A stretch of DNA of 64,000 nt, from NCBI GenBank assembly GCA_016187935.1, contig JACPIU010000017.1:62001-126000 (forward strand), given 5' to 3'. The notes beneath the pieces are model-generated. The model searched no databases. It worked only from the letters and a program-made list of their open reading frames with translations, and had not been told where the DNA came from. Source of the DNA: Bdellovibrio sp. Its GTDB lineage: Bacteria; Bdellovibrionota; Bacteriovoracia; Bacteriovoracales; Bacteriovoracaceae. The position numbers and the translations under genes were made by a program. This document shows, piece after piece, positions 52,889 through 61,846 of the stretch; within the stretch, counting starts at the first letter, position 1, and each line of letters starts with the position of its first letter.

Positions 52889-53566
52889 TTTTTGCGCCAT
52901 CATTAGGAAACGATGAATAATCGAAAGACCATCGTTGCTGGCCTCTTCAATTTCCGCTCCAACGGGTGGAGGTGTGAGTGTTTCATAAAAGTCCCAGCTT
53001 GCTTCAGGATGGCCCTGAACTCCAAGATAGGGAAGATGTTTATGGCGAACTAATTCATGGCTGCATTCGGAAGAAGAGCCAAGATTTTCAAAAGAATCTG
53101 GCAGATTTTTTACTTCATAGCGGTGACATTTAAAAATTCTCAAAACTTCTCCCTGCCTGAATCCCCATTGGTTTTGTAAAACAGAAAATTGGCGCGTCCC
53201 TTCGTATGATTTGCCATCTTTGGTTACTAAGTCGACAGTGCCCCCAAAATAATCGGCCATGAGCTGATGGCCGAAGCAAATTCCAAGGACGGGGATTTTT
53301 TCTTCCAGTTTTTCTTTGGCGAATCGGGCAAGGTCTGTCTGCCAATCAAATCGATCACAAATATTTGAGGAACTTCCGAATAAGAGGTAGGCATCGGCCT
53401 TCTGGTTACGATGCAAAGACTGAACCCCATTGATCGGGATGAGATGATATTCCATAGGAAGGTTAAAGGTTTGAACTAATTTGTTAAAACATTGATAAGC
53501 AGGGGAGGTGATGGCACAATCTACCACGCAAATTCGCATAGGCTTTTCAAAATGGAATTTTAACAT
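52874..53566 (-). CDS. Class I glutamine amidotransferase-like protein
   Basis: A 230-aa protein made of a single amidotransferase domain: LGICFGHQLMADYFGG with the nucleophile Cys, and VQGHPEASWDF with the catalytic His and Glu. Stand-alone proteins of this type act on various amides (for example gamma-glutamyl compounds) or as unattached GMP synthase-like domains; the substrate is not readable. GAGG eight bases before the ATG at 53566 supports this start. The ATG overlaps the start codon of the divergent alkyltransferase gene (CATG). Confidence 0.8.
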   Translation of the reverse strand: MLKFHFEKPMRICVVDCAITSPAYQCFNKLVQTFNLPMEYHLIPINGVQSLHRNQKADAYLLFGSSSNICDRFDWQTDLARFAKEKLEEKIPVLGICFGHQLMADYFGGTVDLVTKDGKSYEGTRQFSVLQNQWGFRQGEVLRIFKCHRYEVKNLPDSFENLGSSSECSHELVRHKHLPYLGVQGHPEASWDFYETLTPPPVGAEIEEASNDGLSIIHRFLMMAQKLLSV

Positions 53567-54098
53567 GCTACAAACCTCAAAATTCTACCAAACTTTTACG
53601 ACTCCTCTTGGTATCATGGAAGTCTGCGCCGATCAAGCGCATCTGCTGCAAGTTAATTTAGTTTTACCGGGAAATAAAGGCCAAGCTATTTGTGAAAATA
53701 AAGTAACAAGAGAAGCCGTTCGACAGCTCCGCGAATACTTTGCCGGCAAACGAAAATCTTTTGATTTGCCATTGCATTTTCACGGAACAAACTTTCAGGA
53801 AAAAGTTTGGCACGCCTTAAGCCAAATACCCTATGGTGAATCTCGTTCTTACGGGGAAATGGCCATCTCAATCAAGCATCCCAAGGCCTATCGCGCGGTG
53901 GGAATGGCCAATCATCGCAATCCTTTTATGATTATCATTCCCTGCCATCGTGTGATCGGTGCAGCTAAACAACTGGTTGGTTTTGCTCCCGGTCTTCAGT
54001 ATCAGAAGTGGCTGCTAGATTTTGAAGCAGGGCTTGGGCCCGCTCGACTGCCGGTGGATGTGAATAATAAAAAGCTGAATAAGCGGGATCGGGAGTGA
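53565..54098 (+). CDS. Methylated-DNA-protein cysteine methyltransferase
   Basis: A 177-aa single-turnover repair protein (MGMT/Ogt family) that removes methyl groups from O6-methylguanine. The active site is IPCHRV with C127, followed by the GFAPGLQYQKWLLDFE substrate-binding region. FQEKVWHALSQIPYGESRSYGEMA contains the DNA-recognition helix and arginine finger region. An upstream in-frame GTG at 53508 would add 19 residues, but the family normally begins near FYQTFTTPLG, so ATG at 53565 is preferred. The 3' end overlaps the M48 protease gene by 134 bases. Confidence 0.9.
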   Translation: MLQTSKFYQTFTTPLGIMEVCADQAHLLQVNLVLPGNKGQAICENKVTREAVRQLREYFAGKRKSFDLPLHFHGTNFQEKVWHALSQIPYGESRSYGEMAISIKHPKAYRAVGMANHRNPFMIIIPCHRVIGAAKQLVGFAPGLQYQKWLLDFEAGLGPARLPVDVNNKKLNKRDRE

Positions 54099-55290
54099 GA
54101 GTACTGGCATTTTCGCGATAGAGTTTGATCAAACCATTCACTAAATCCTGGGGATCAGCATATGTGGCCGCAAATTTATCAGCTTCGTATTCATGTCTGC
54201 GCGAAATAAGATTGCTTAGGGGCATGAAAAAGAAAGTGTAGATGGGTGCGACCAGGGTAAATAGGAGTAATGTTCCTCCCAGAGTAATAGTTTTTACACC
54301 GTGTGCGATAAAGAAAGTTGGCGATTCGGCCAATAGGCCCAGCAGGTAAAAACCGATAAAAGTACTGAATAGGGTGATGATTAAACCCTTGATGAGATGG
54401 TGCTTTTTATAATGACCAATTTCGTGCGCCAAAATGGCCCGTATTTCCATGGGGGTGAGGGTTTTTAAAAGAGTGTCAAAAAAAACAATGCGCCTGGCCT
54501 TCCCGAAACCGGTGAAGTAGGCGTTGCCATGGGCGGTTCTTTTGGAAGCATCCATCACAAAAAGCCCGTTAAAGGGAAGCTCGGTCTTTTTCAGTACATC
54601 TTCAATTTGCTCCTTTGTTTCACCTTCTTCCAGAGGAGTGAATTTGTTAAAAAGAGGAGCAATGAGAGTTGGATAGGCCCAAATCATAAGAATTTGAAAA
54701 AAGGTGGTGCAAATAAATCCGATCCACCACCAACTTCCAACAAAAGTCATCATGATCCATAGTAATAAGCTGGCAAACGGGAGACCAATGATGATGCTAA
54801 CGACAACGCCTTTAACAATATCAATGATAAATATTTTTGGTGTCGTTCGATTAAATCCAAACTTTGCTTCAATGACAAAAGTGTAATAGGCCGATTCGGG
54901 AAGGCCTAAAATCAATTCAACAAAGGAAAATAAAGCAAACAGACACAATCCTTCAAGGATAGGGGAAGTCAAGCTAGGAAAGGCCAGGTTGATTTGACTT
55001 GCCCATTGGGTGAAGAGTTCTATTCCACCACCCAGTGTCCATGCCAGAAGCACAATGAGGTGAACTGTGCGAAAAACTTTTCCTGTTTTTATTTTTTCCA
55101 TGGAATAGGTCACCGCCTTTTGATGATCCTCTAAACTGATGCCACCACTTTGATCAAAAGGGGGCGGAACCTGTTTGCGGTGGACCCAGATGTAGCGCTG
55201 ATGGCGCAAATCCAAATAGGCCTGGAGAAGAGTTCGAGTAAAAAGAAAGGCGAGAAAAATTTTTGTGGCCCAAATAACGTTAAGTTCCAT
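53965..55290 (-). CDS. M48 family zinc metalloprotease, Ste24/CAAX-type
   Basis: A 441-aa integral membrane protease. The zinc motif HEIGH lies in AILAHEIGHYKKHHL, and the third ligand is in RRHEYEADKFAATYA. Several hydrophobic helices before and after the motif match Ste24-type proteins, which have the active site inside a membrane chamber. The N-terminal family region is complete (LRHQRYIWVHRKQVPPPFD). FYYSHPPAVERAQALL near the C-terminus is conserved, so the tail that overlaps the alkyltransferase gene is real. AGGAGG four bases before the ATG. Confidence 0.92.
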   Translation of the reverse strand: MELNVIWATKIFLAFLFTRTLLQAYLDLRHQRYIWVHRKQVPPPFDQSGGISLEDHQKAVTYSMEKIKTGKVFRTVHLIVLLAWTLGGGIELFTQWASQINLAFPSLTSPILEGLCLFALFSFVELILGLPESAYYTFVIEAKFGFNRTTPKIFIIDIVKGVVVSIIIGLPFASLLLWIMMTFVGSWWWIGFICTTFFQILMIWAYPTLIAPLFNKFTPLEEGETKEQIEDVLKKTELPFNGLFVMDASKRTAHGNAYFTGFGKARRIVFFDTLLKTLTPMEIRAILAHEIGHYKKHHLIKGLIITLFSTFIGFYLLGLLAESPTFFIAHGVKTITLGGTLLLFTLVAPIYTFFFMPLSNLISRRHEYEADKFAATYADPQDLVNGLIKLYRENASTLTPDPAYSAFYYSHPPAVERAQALLQNLAATSDTEDREQNQPVV

Positions 55291-55396
55291 CTGCCCTCCT
55301 AGGCAACCGACTTGAAAGAAAGATCAATGTTAGACCCTTTTGCTAGTGATATTCAATGACTTTGCCAAGGACAGTGCACTGATGTAATTTATAACA

Positions 55397-56077
55397 ATGG
55401 TTAAAAGAATGAAGTTAGATCAGATACCAACGCTTGAGCAAATTTATGCTGCCTATCCCAATACACTAGCGCTGTTGTTTGATATGGATGGCACTCTTTT
55501 TGATTCAGAAGGGCAGCATGCGGTGGCCTTACATCACACCTTTAAAGCTATTGCGTTAGGTGAGATTCTCAAATTATCACCGATAGAAATTAGAAAGCAG
55601 TATATCGGAATGCCTGATCCCCATGTCTTCGATGAGTTGGTAAGAAATAATTGGCTGAAGAGCAATATTTCTTTGGATCATTTTTTAGATTTAAAGAAGT
55701 CTTTTTTGCACAAGACCGTGAATGAATTGGGGCCCAAAGATCTCATTGTTGCACCTATGGAAATTCTTTTGGGGCAAGTTAAAAAAGCCGTTCAGACCGG
55801 GGCCCTCAAGGTCGGCTTGGTTTCGGCCAGCGAGAGACATACTATTCATTCTTACTTGAAACAGGCCGAGTTGAGTGACTTTTTCCAAGTGACTATTTCC
55901 CGTGATGATTGTCTGCGCTCCAAACCTGATCCTATGCCCTATGTTCAGGCAATGCAGGCCCTGGGGGTGCGTCCCAATGAAACATTGATCATGGAGGATT
56001 CACCGACAGGATTGAAGTCGGCCCGTGCTACGGGTGCGCATATGATTCACGCAGGATGGTTTAGCAATCACTCATAG
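55397..56077 (+). CDS. HAD-family phosphatase, beta-phosphoglucomutase-like
   Basis: A 226-aa protein with HAD motifs in order: FDMDGTLFDSEG (motif I, nucleophile Asp), LVSASERHT (motif II), Lys in RSKPDPMPY (motif III) and IMEDSPTGLKSA (motif IV). A helical cap lies between motif I and II. This is the CbbY/Gph-type subfamily; its substrate is a small sugar or organophosphate. No ribosome-binding site is evident at 55397, and an ATG at 55409 is an alternative. The stop overlaps the convergent gene by ten bases. Confidence 0.85.
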   Translation: MVKRMKLDQIPTLEQIYAAYPNTLALLFDMDGTLFDSEGQHAVALHHTFKAIALGEILKLSPIEIRKQYIGMPDPHVFDELVRNNWLKSNISLDHFLDLKKSFLHKTVNELGPKDLIVAPMEILLGQVKKAVQTGALKVGLVSASERHTIHSYLKQAELSDFFQVTISRDDCLRSKPDPMPYVQAMQALGVRPNETLIMEDSPTGLKSARATGAHMIHAGWFSNHS

Positions 56078-56736
56078 ACGCGGAAGTGATCAAGATATTC
56101 TGTGATAGAATTCACGATTTGCATAAAATGTTTGCGCGAGAGAATGCGAGTCGGGCGATAGGTTCTATTAAATTGCAAGTCATTGAGTCGAACCAAGAGG
56201 CGCTCTTGCTGAATTTGTCGATGGCCGTATGAGCTGAGAGTGTAGACCAGAGCGAGAGGGAATTTGGCCAAATCCAGTGTGAACCCCACCACGCCACCGG
56301 CGATAGCTCCCGGAAGACCGCCATAAAATCCTCCCCCAAGGAAACCATAAAGAGTGAGAATGGCCAGGGGGCCAACACGATACTTAGGATTATACGCGCC
56401 ACCAAGATGGGCCAGGAAATCGGCAAAATAGACTTTTTCGAATTGGCCTAGGACGATTTCCGTTTTTTTAGCGTTGGCGTCACTTCGCTCGATCACTTGA
56501 AAGACAGGGCAACTAGAGAGCAGCGAGGATTGAGCATTATCACGATCAGCACAACGAAGGATGATTACTTTAGCATCATTGCGTTTTAGCAGTTTATCGT
56601 GGTGAATGAGTGGGACTTCAACTTGATCGAGGGGTTTACGGTAAGATTTGGCATGTGCATTTGTTCCTCCTAAAATCATGAATAATGATGTCAGTAGGAT
56701 AAAGACCAAGGATAATCGCCGTAAATTTGTACTCAT
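56068..56736 (-). CDS. Exported hypothetical protein with glycine-rich membrane segment
   Basis: A 222-aa protein with a signal peptide (residues 1-29, ending NAHAKS). A glycine-rich hydrophobic part lies at residues 128-165 (AILTLYGFLGGGFYGGLPGAIAGGVVGF), like a glycine-zipper or membrane-associated segment. Two cysteines (LRCADRD, SSCPVF) are present. AAGGAAG three bases before the ATG at 56736 decides the start; the frame is open 11 codons further. No family recognised. Confidence 0.55.
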   Translation of the reverse strand: MSTNLRRLSLVFILLTSLFMILGGTNAHAKSYRKPLDQVEVPLIHHDKLLKRNDAKVIILRCADRDNAQSSLLSSCPVFQVIERSDANAKKTEIVLGQFEKVYFADFLAHLGGAYNPKYRVGPLAILTLYGFLGGGFYGGLPGAIAGGVVGFTLDLAKFPLALVYTLSSYGHRQIQQERLLVRLNDLQFNRTYRPTRILSRKHFMQIVNSITEYLDHFRVYE

Positions 56737-56833
56737 ACGCTTCCTTTTAATTAGACCATTCTTGACCATCTACCAAAGGAATCAGTGGGTTGAAAAGGGG
56801 TGTGAAATTATTATCTTAATCAAATACAGTCTA

Positions 56834-57745
56834 TTACCGTGAAATTGTGTTCGAAGGGACTTCTTTATCCTTTAACAGGGCACAGGCGGACTGGTCAGAA
56901 TGCAGACAACGGATGGCCAGGATATCAATTTGAGAAGGATGATTGGAACTGGTGAGTGGGACATCTTGATCAGTTTTAGATTGGAGAGTGACATAACGAT
57001 TAAGGCTGAAAGCTCCACGCGGATAATGCATCACCGACTTATAATCGTAGTCCCCAAAATCAAGAGAGTCGTTCCCGACTATCATAAAATTGTGGCGATG
57101 TTTTTCCTCTATGTTACACCACTTAACATCGACAAATTTATCTCTATCGTGGCGAGCTTGCTCATGCCAAAGGCCTAGGGCGTGACCAATTTCGTGAACG
57201 ACGGCACCTTGATCACAATTTTTGGCCAAACCAATTTCCTGTCGGCCTCCCGACATGCCAACGTATGACCAGCAGCCATCAGCTGTAACAAACTCAATAT
57301 AATTGTCAGCATTATCAACTTCGATGAATTGGATTAGACCTCCCAGTGCCTTACGCCATTCACTAATCGCATCGTTAACCCGGTCTTTCTTGGCAAGATC
57401 GGCATGAATTTTGTAGTTTACAATGTTGTCTTTCCATTTACGGCCAAGAACACCTACCGCCTTGTGTTTAAATTCTTCCTTCGTGCCTAAAGCTATGTCA
57501 CCTTCGGCCAGGGCCATCCCATACTGGATTTTATAATAAACTTGCAATGGGATTGCCGAGCGTTCCATCTCCATAGTGGCCAATTGATATCCGAATTTCA
57601 CGGCGCTGTTCGATCCTACGCCTTCTTCTTCGATGACTTGGCCGGGAGCGCACTGGGAGTGATCACGGTTATCGGGCAAGCAGCCGCTTAAGCCGATCAT
57701 AGACATAAGAGATATAAGAGATAAGATGCCTAGGCCAATTTGCAT
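56834..57745 (-). CDS. Astacin-type (M12A) zinc metalloprotease lipoprotein
   Basis: A 303-aa protein with a lipoprotein signal (MIGLSGCLPD, Cys22). The catalytic helix reads VVHEIGHALGLWHEQARHDRD, containing the zinc motif HExxHxxGxxH and the ExxRxDRD extension unique to astacins. The Met-turn is SVMHYPRG with a Tyr after the His. Domain start features (RKWKDNIVNYKIH) are present, and a propeptide is expected before about residue 90. It would act at the cell surface or periplasm as an endopeptidase. It lies downstream of two exported-protein genes on the same strand. Confidence 0.9.
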   Translation of the reverse strand: MQIGLGILSLISLMSMIGLSGCLPDNRDHSQCAPGQVIEEEGVGSNSAVKFGYQLATMEMERSAIPLQVYYKIQYGMALAEGDIALGTKEEFKHKAVGVLGRKWKDNIVNYKIHADLAKKDRVNDAISEWRKALGGLIQFIEVDNADNYIEFVTADGCWSYVGMSGGRQEIGLAKNCDQGAVVHEIGHALGLWHEQARHDRDKFVDVKWCNIEEKHRHNFMIVGNDSLDFGDYDYKSVMHYPRGAFSLNRYVTLQSKTDQDVPLTSSNHPSQIDILAIRCLHSDQSACALLKDKEVPSNTISR

Positions 57746-57840
57746 TTAAGATCCTCAAGAAAGGTAGTCTGCCTCTAAACTGAATTGGAGTCAATTCAAG
57801 AGTAAAATCTACCGGAAGAGGATAAATGTGACACTCATCT

Positions 57841-58695
57841 CTATTTCTTGCTCGCCAGGTCACGCACGACTTGTTCTAAATACAGATTTTCGGGGTAATC
57901 CGATTTAAGTAAATTTTTTAAGGCGCTAAAATCTTTTTCATCTATTTTGCTGCCGGCCTTGATTCCCAGGAGTACACCACAGAGTTTCATTGAGTATGAG
58001 GTCTCATGGGATTCAGGGAACTTGTCATAACTTTTTTGGCAGTAAAGAGACTCACGCGATTTTTTTGCACCTGTGTAGATGACATCGGCCAGGATTTGTT
58101 TATTAACATCACTGCGACTAAAATCCGCTCCTTCAATTAATTTGAAGGCCTCTTCGTAATTTTTATTCATGAGGTATTGTTTGAGGTCATGGGAGTAAAC
58201 CATTTGGTTGTTGTGGGGTCTTTGAATGTTCTCTCTTTCCCTTTCAGTCAGGGCCACCTTCGATGGTTTTTGGGATATCTGTAATTTAAAAATAGTCATG
58301 CGTTCTTGTGTCTGCTGATTGCTGAAAGAAGGATTGGCCTTAAGATAAGCTTCTGCATCGTTGTAAAATTTTTTCGCATCCTTAACATCATCTCCTTGCA
58401 GATACATTTCTATGATGGGGAAATAGGCCACAAGTCTGTTTTCAATATCTTTGCGCTGGAGTGCTTTTTTATAGAGTACTTTGGCGATGCTATTTTGATG
58501 GAGCATGTAGGCCTGTTCAGCAGCGTTGAGATAGTATGTCGTGATTTGAGCAGGGCTTTTACCTTCTTTTTTAAGCCAGGCCAAGAGTTGCGATTCCGAT
58601 TTGGTGACAAAAGCATTGATCTCCTTCTCAGAAAATTGGGTGGCATGTAAAATTGTGGAAGAAACTAATAAGCTAATCAGGATTAAATATTTCAT
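57841..58695 (-). CDS. Exported helical-repeat protein
   Basis: A 284-aa protein with a signal peptide (MKYLILISLLVSSTILHAT). The remainder is helical with TPR-like pairs (YYLNAAEQAYMLHQNSIAKVLYKKALQ; YFPIIEMYLQGDDVKDAKKFYNDAEAYL). It contains two cysteines near the C-terminal region (LYCQKSY, LCGVL). GGAGG seven bases before the ATG at 58695. The start overlaps the stop of the upstream lipoprotein (ATGA), so the two are translationally coupled. Function unknown. Confidence 0.6.
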   Translation of the reverse strand: MKYLILISLLVSSTILHATQFSEKEINAFVTKSESQLLAWLKKEGKSPAQITTYYLNAAEQAYMLHQNSIAKVLYKKALQRKDIENRLVAYFPIIEMYLQGDDVKDAKKFYNDAEAYLKANPSFSNQQTQERMTIFKLQISQKPSKVALTERERENIQRPHNNQMVYSHDLKQYLMNKNYEEAFKLIEGADFSRSDVNKQILADVIYTGAKKSRESLYCQKSYDKFPESHETSYSMKLCGVLLGIKAGSKIDEKDFSALKNLLKSDYPENLYLEQVVRDLASKK

Positions 58696-60338
58696 GGCGT
58701 GCCTCCACAATCCTCTACATTGAATTTACCACGATTAATGGTACGACAATATTCGACCATTCTCGTGGTCATCAACCCTTGGTAACGGTCAGATGATGGC
58801 TGTATTCCCACTTTACCAAGTACCCGTGGGACAAAACCTGGGCTATTATAGGCCATACCGGCACGCTGTCCGCCACTTCCTTTGGCGGGAATAGTCATAT
58901 AATTTACACAATTATTACTTGTATTGTTTCGGTAACTTTCACCATGGTTGGGATCGGCAATACAGACTCGCACATCACCATTTGATTGAGGTGAAAGCGC
59001 ATAGGCTTCGACTGAATGGTAGAATGATGAGTTACCCGAACCTGTTCCCAGCGCCGGATTAGTGGAGCCTTTAAACTCCAAGGAGACACTCTGCCAAGGA
59101 CCACTTCCGTTCCAGGGACCTGTACCTGAACCCGGATAGGTGGGAAGTCGTTCTTCGAGTCCTTCAAGCAAGGTATCGGATTCGGAGGTGGTCATCGGTT
59201 GATAAGAGCGAGTCGGCCAATCATTGCTACGAAAAGGAGGGGCATTAGGGGCATATCGGTCATCTAAACCATTCATATGCTGCCAATCAATGGCCGCATA
59301 TCGGCCCATAATTCCTTGATAGGCCGGAAATTCACTTAAAGAAAAGAGGTCAGCATATCCGGGAATGACCGCCGGAAAACCCTGGCATACCCGCTCCACT
59401 TTCTTTTTCATATAGTTTACGTAATCAACTGTCCCTGGAACAGGGATAGTTCCATAGGGTGCGTTGGTAGTTGGATCAATATCAGTATCCTGGGCATTGA
59501 AGGCCGGGATATTGGTGGCGGTAGGCTGGGCAAAATGGACGCGTACTCGTCCTACGCCAAGGGGAGGGGTATAGTCATCACCGTCACTTGGGGCACCTGT
59601 GGCGGAGTCGCTGAGAGCGGCTGCTCCTGTTTTCGTCATAAAATAATTATCGATATCAGGGGCCTTGCGTCTGAGTTCATTAAGATTGGCAGCACCTAAG
59701 AAGTTTGGTTCTTGGCCCTCCATCATGCGATCAATTTCACGTTTGATATAAGCGACATATTCGCCGCCAGGGGAGAATTTTCTTCGTTGGAGTTGCATGC
59801 CGGTACAAAATCCATTCTTATTTGGGTAAGTATCAAAGGGGGCACCACTACCGACATAGTTTCCATAGGCCAGTTGATTTCCTGCTGTTGGCATTATTTG
59901 AGAAGCCTGGCTTCTGAAGATGCCATGATCATTAGGGCAAATTTCAGAACAGTTGCAAATATTAGGTAAACATAATTCACCCATGGGAACGCACTGACAC
60001 CCAGGACCGCCCAAGCTTTCACGATAACGCTGTGATTTGCTCATAAACTCCTGCGCTAGTTGAGTGGCGGAAAATCCGGCATTGGGGCGAATGCAAGGTC
60101 CTGCTGGGTAAGGTTCACGCGCAGAACTGACAGGAGCATTGGTCACTCGATCTCGCCAGCGAGACATAGCACCATTGTAGACTGCCTGGGTTCCCTCCAT
60201 GGCCTCGACCGTGTCTGTGGTTGAATAGGGAATGTTTGTTTCTGGGTTGATGCCGCTCAGACTTGGGAGATTCTGACTGTTACATGAAAGAATGGTGATG
60301 CATACAAGTGCAAACGCAAAAATAAAAATTTGTTTCAT
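58692..60338 (-). CDS. Large lipoprotein with cysteine cluster, function unknown
   Basis: A 548-aa protein with a lipoprotein signal (ITILSCNSQ, Cys19). Residues 128-150 hold a cysteine cluster (GCQCVPMGELCLPNICNCSE), followed by several Pro/Gly/Asn/Tyr-rich regions without clear domains. Low-complexity stretches with GTGSGNSS, GSGPWNGSGPW and many aromatic residues suggest an extended surface structure. The frame is open 20 codons further upstream, but the lipobox and the ribosome-binding site before the ATG at 60338 fix the start. It is coupled to the helical-repeat protein and followed by the astacin gene, so a joint exported system is possible. Confidence 0.6.
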   Translation of the reverse strand: MKQIFIFAFALVCITILSCNSQNLPSLSGINPETNIPYSTTDTVEAMEGTQAVYNGAMSRWRDRVTNAPVSSAREPYPAGPCIRPNAGFSATQLAQEFMSKSQRYRESLGGPGCQCVPMGELCLPNICNCSEICPNDHGIFRSQASQIMPTAGNQLAYGNYVGSGAPFDTYPNKNGFCTGMQLQRRKFSPGGEYVAYIKREIDRMMEGQEPNFLGAANLNELRRKAPDIDNYFMTKTGAAALSDSATGAPSDGDDYTPPLGVGRVRVHFAQPTATNIPAFNAQDTDIDPTTNAPYGTIPVPGTVDYVNYMKKKVERVCQGFPAVIPGYADLFSLSEFPAYQGIMGRYAAIDWQHMNGLDDRYAPNAPPFRSNDWPTRSYQPMTTSESDTLLEGLEERLPTYPGSGTGPWNGSGPWQSVSLEFKGSTNPALGTGSGNSSFYHSVEAYALSPQSNGDVRVCIADPNHGESYRNNTSNNCVNYMTIPAKGSGGQRAGMAYNSPGFVPRVLGKVGIQPSSDRYQGLMTTRMVEYCRTINRGKFNVEDCGGTP

Positions 60339-60432
60339 ACCCTCACCTTGATTAATGAACGGCAATTCCCCAGATACTTTTCGGCATCGTAAAGGCAATT
60401 GTTAAAAAAGGGAAAAAGGCTAATGAAATCAG

Positions 60433-61788
60433 CTATATAGACTGACTAAATCGGGGACCTGTCGTGCCCACTTGACGCTCGCGTAAATGATGATCAAAGA
60501 GCGCTGCTATGTTGCGCATGAAAGGTCGCCCTTTATCAGTTAAAATCATCTGATCACCAGAAAATTGAAGCAGACCATCCTTGATAAATTCCTGCAAATC
60601 CTCTTTGAGGAGAGTTTGGATATCGTTCTTTTGACTGTCCGATAATATCACATCTCCGTGGCACATAAGATCTTGAATCAGGGCCTCAGCTTCCTTGTCT
60701 TGAGATGATAGGACATGACCGACGGTATGGGGGAGATTTCCTTGCAAGCATGTGGCCTCATAGATTTTTACATCCTTTTCATTTTGCACATAGGCAACTG
60801 GACTGGCAGATATAGAGGAAGCTCCAAGGCCAATTAAAATATTGGATTTTTGTACCGTGTATCCCATAAAAGAACGCTTTAAACGTCGTTCTGAAAAGGC
60901 CTGACTTAAAGGGGAGCCAGGTCGAGCAAAATGGTCCATTCCAATGTCAATATAGGAAGAAGCATTCAAGATGGATCGCGCCAGCATGAAAAGTCTGAAT
61001 TTGTCCACACCTCTTGGAAGCAATTGCTCTTTGATCAGAAGTTGATTTTTCAACTTACCAGGGAGATGCGCGTAGCTATAGAAGGCGATATGATCCGGTC
61101 CCAAGGAAAGAACTTTGTCAAAAGTATCTTTAATCGTTGCTTCAGTTTGTGCTGGAAGCCCATAGATGAGATCGAAATTAATGGACTCAAAATTTGAGGC
61201 CCTCAGAGTTTTAAACAGGGCCTCAATCAAAGAAAAGGGTTGTATTCTTTTGATTTCGCTTTGAACACGAGCATCGAAATCTTGAATGCCCAATGAGACT
61301 CGTGAAAGATCTAATTTTTTGAAGATGGCAAGATGTTCTTCTTTGATGGTACGTGGATCAATTTCTACAGCGCCGATAAAATGAGGACTCTTGCCTCCTT
61401 GGGTCAAGTGATTGATTAATTTTTCAAAATTGTCTGATGATAGAAAATTGGGAGTACCGCCACCAAAGTGAATGGAATTAACACAAGGAAATTGTCCGTT
61501 AAACGGGCCTTGAATTTTGGCAGACCATTCTTTTATTAACGCTTCGACGTAAGAATCTTGGCGCGATAAGTTTTTAGTGATGACGCGATGGCAACCGCAA
61601 TAACTGCACAGTTCTTGGCAAAATGGAATGTGCACGTATAAATCGACTCCGCGTTTTGGATCATAGTGTTCTGTTATTCCTTGAGACCAAGCTGCAGCAC
61701 TTGGGGCACCGGTCCAAAAAGGCACTGGGGGGTAACTTGTGTACCGGGGAATAGGTCGATCATATTTAGCAATAAGACTGAGGTCCAT
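60433..61788 (-). CDS. hemN: Oxygen-independent coproporphyrinogen III oxidase
   Basis: A 451-aa radical SAM enzyme that decarboxylates coproporphyrinogen III to protoporphyrinogen IX without oxygen. The Fe-S motif is C-x3-C-x2-C in HIPFCQELCSYCGC, and HFGGGTPNFL follows as in HemN. YDRPIPRYTSYPP at the N-terminus is the HemN trip-wire, which separates it from HemW. Length matches E. coli HemN (457). It implies capacity for heme synthesis at low oxygen. Confidence 0.95.
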   Translation of the reverse strand: MDLSLIAKYDRPIPRYTSYPPVPFWTGAPSAAAWSQGITEHYDPKRGVDLYVHIPFCQELCSYCGCHRVITKNLSRQDSYVEALIKEWSAKIQGPFNGQFPCVNSIHFGGGTPNFLSSDNFEKLINHLTQGGKSPHFIGAVEIDPRTIKEEHLAIFKKLDLSRVSLGIQDFDARVQSEIKRIQPFSLIEALFKTLRASNFESINFDLIYGLPAQTEATIKDTFDKVLSLGPDHIAFYSYAHLPGKLKNQLLIKEQLLPRGVDKFRLFMLARSILNASSYIDIGMDHFARPGSPLSQAFSERRLKRSFMGYTVQKSNILIGLGASSISASPVAYVQNEKDVKIYEATCLQGNLPHTVGHVLSSQDKEAEALIQDLMCHGDVILSDSQKNDIQTLLKEDLQEFIKDGLLQFSGDQMILTDKGRPFMRNIAALFDHHLRERQVGTTGPRFSQSI

Positions 61789-61846
61789 GGCCCATAATAG
61801 ACGAAATTTATGTTTTCGTTAACTGATTATTGTATGGACAACAAAT

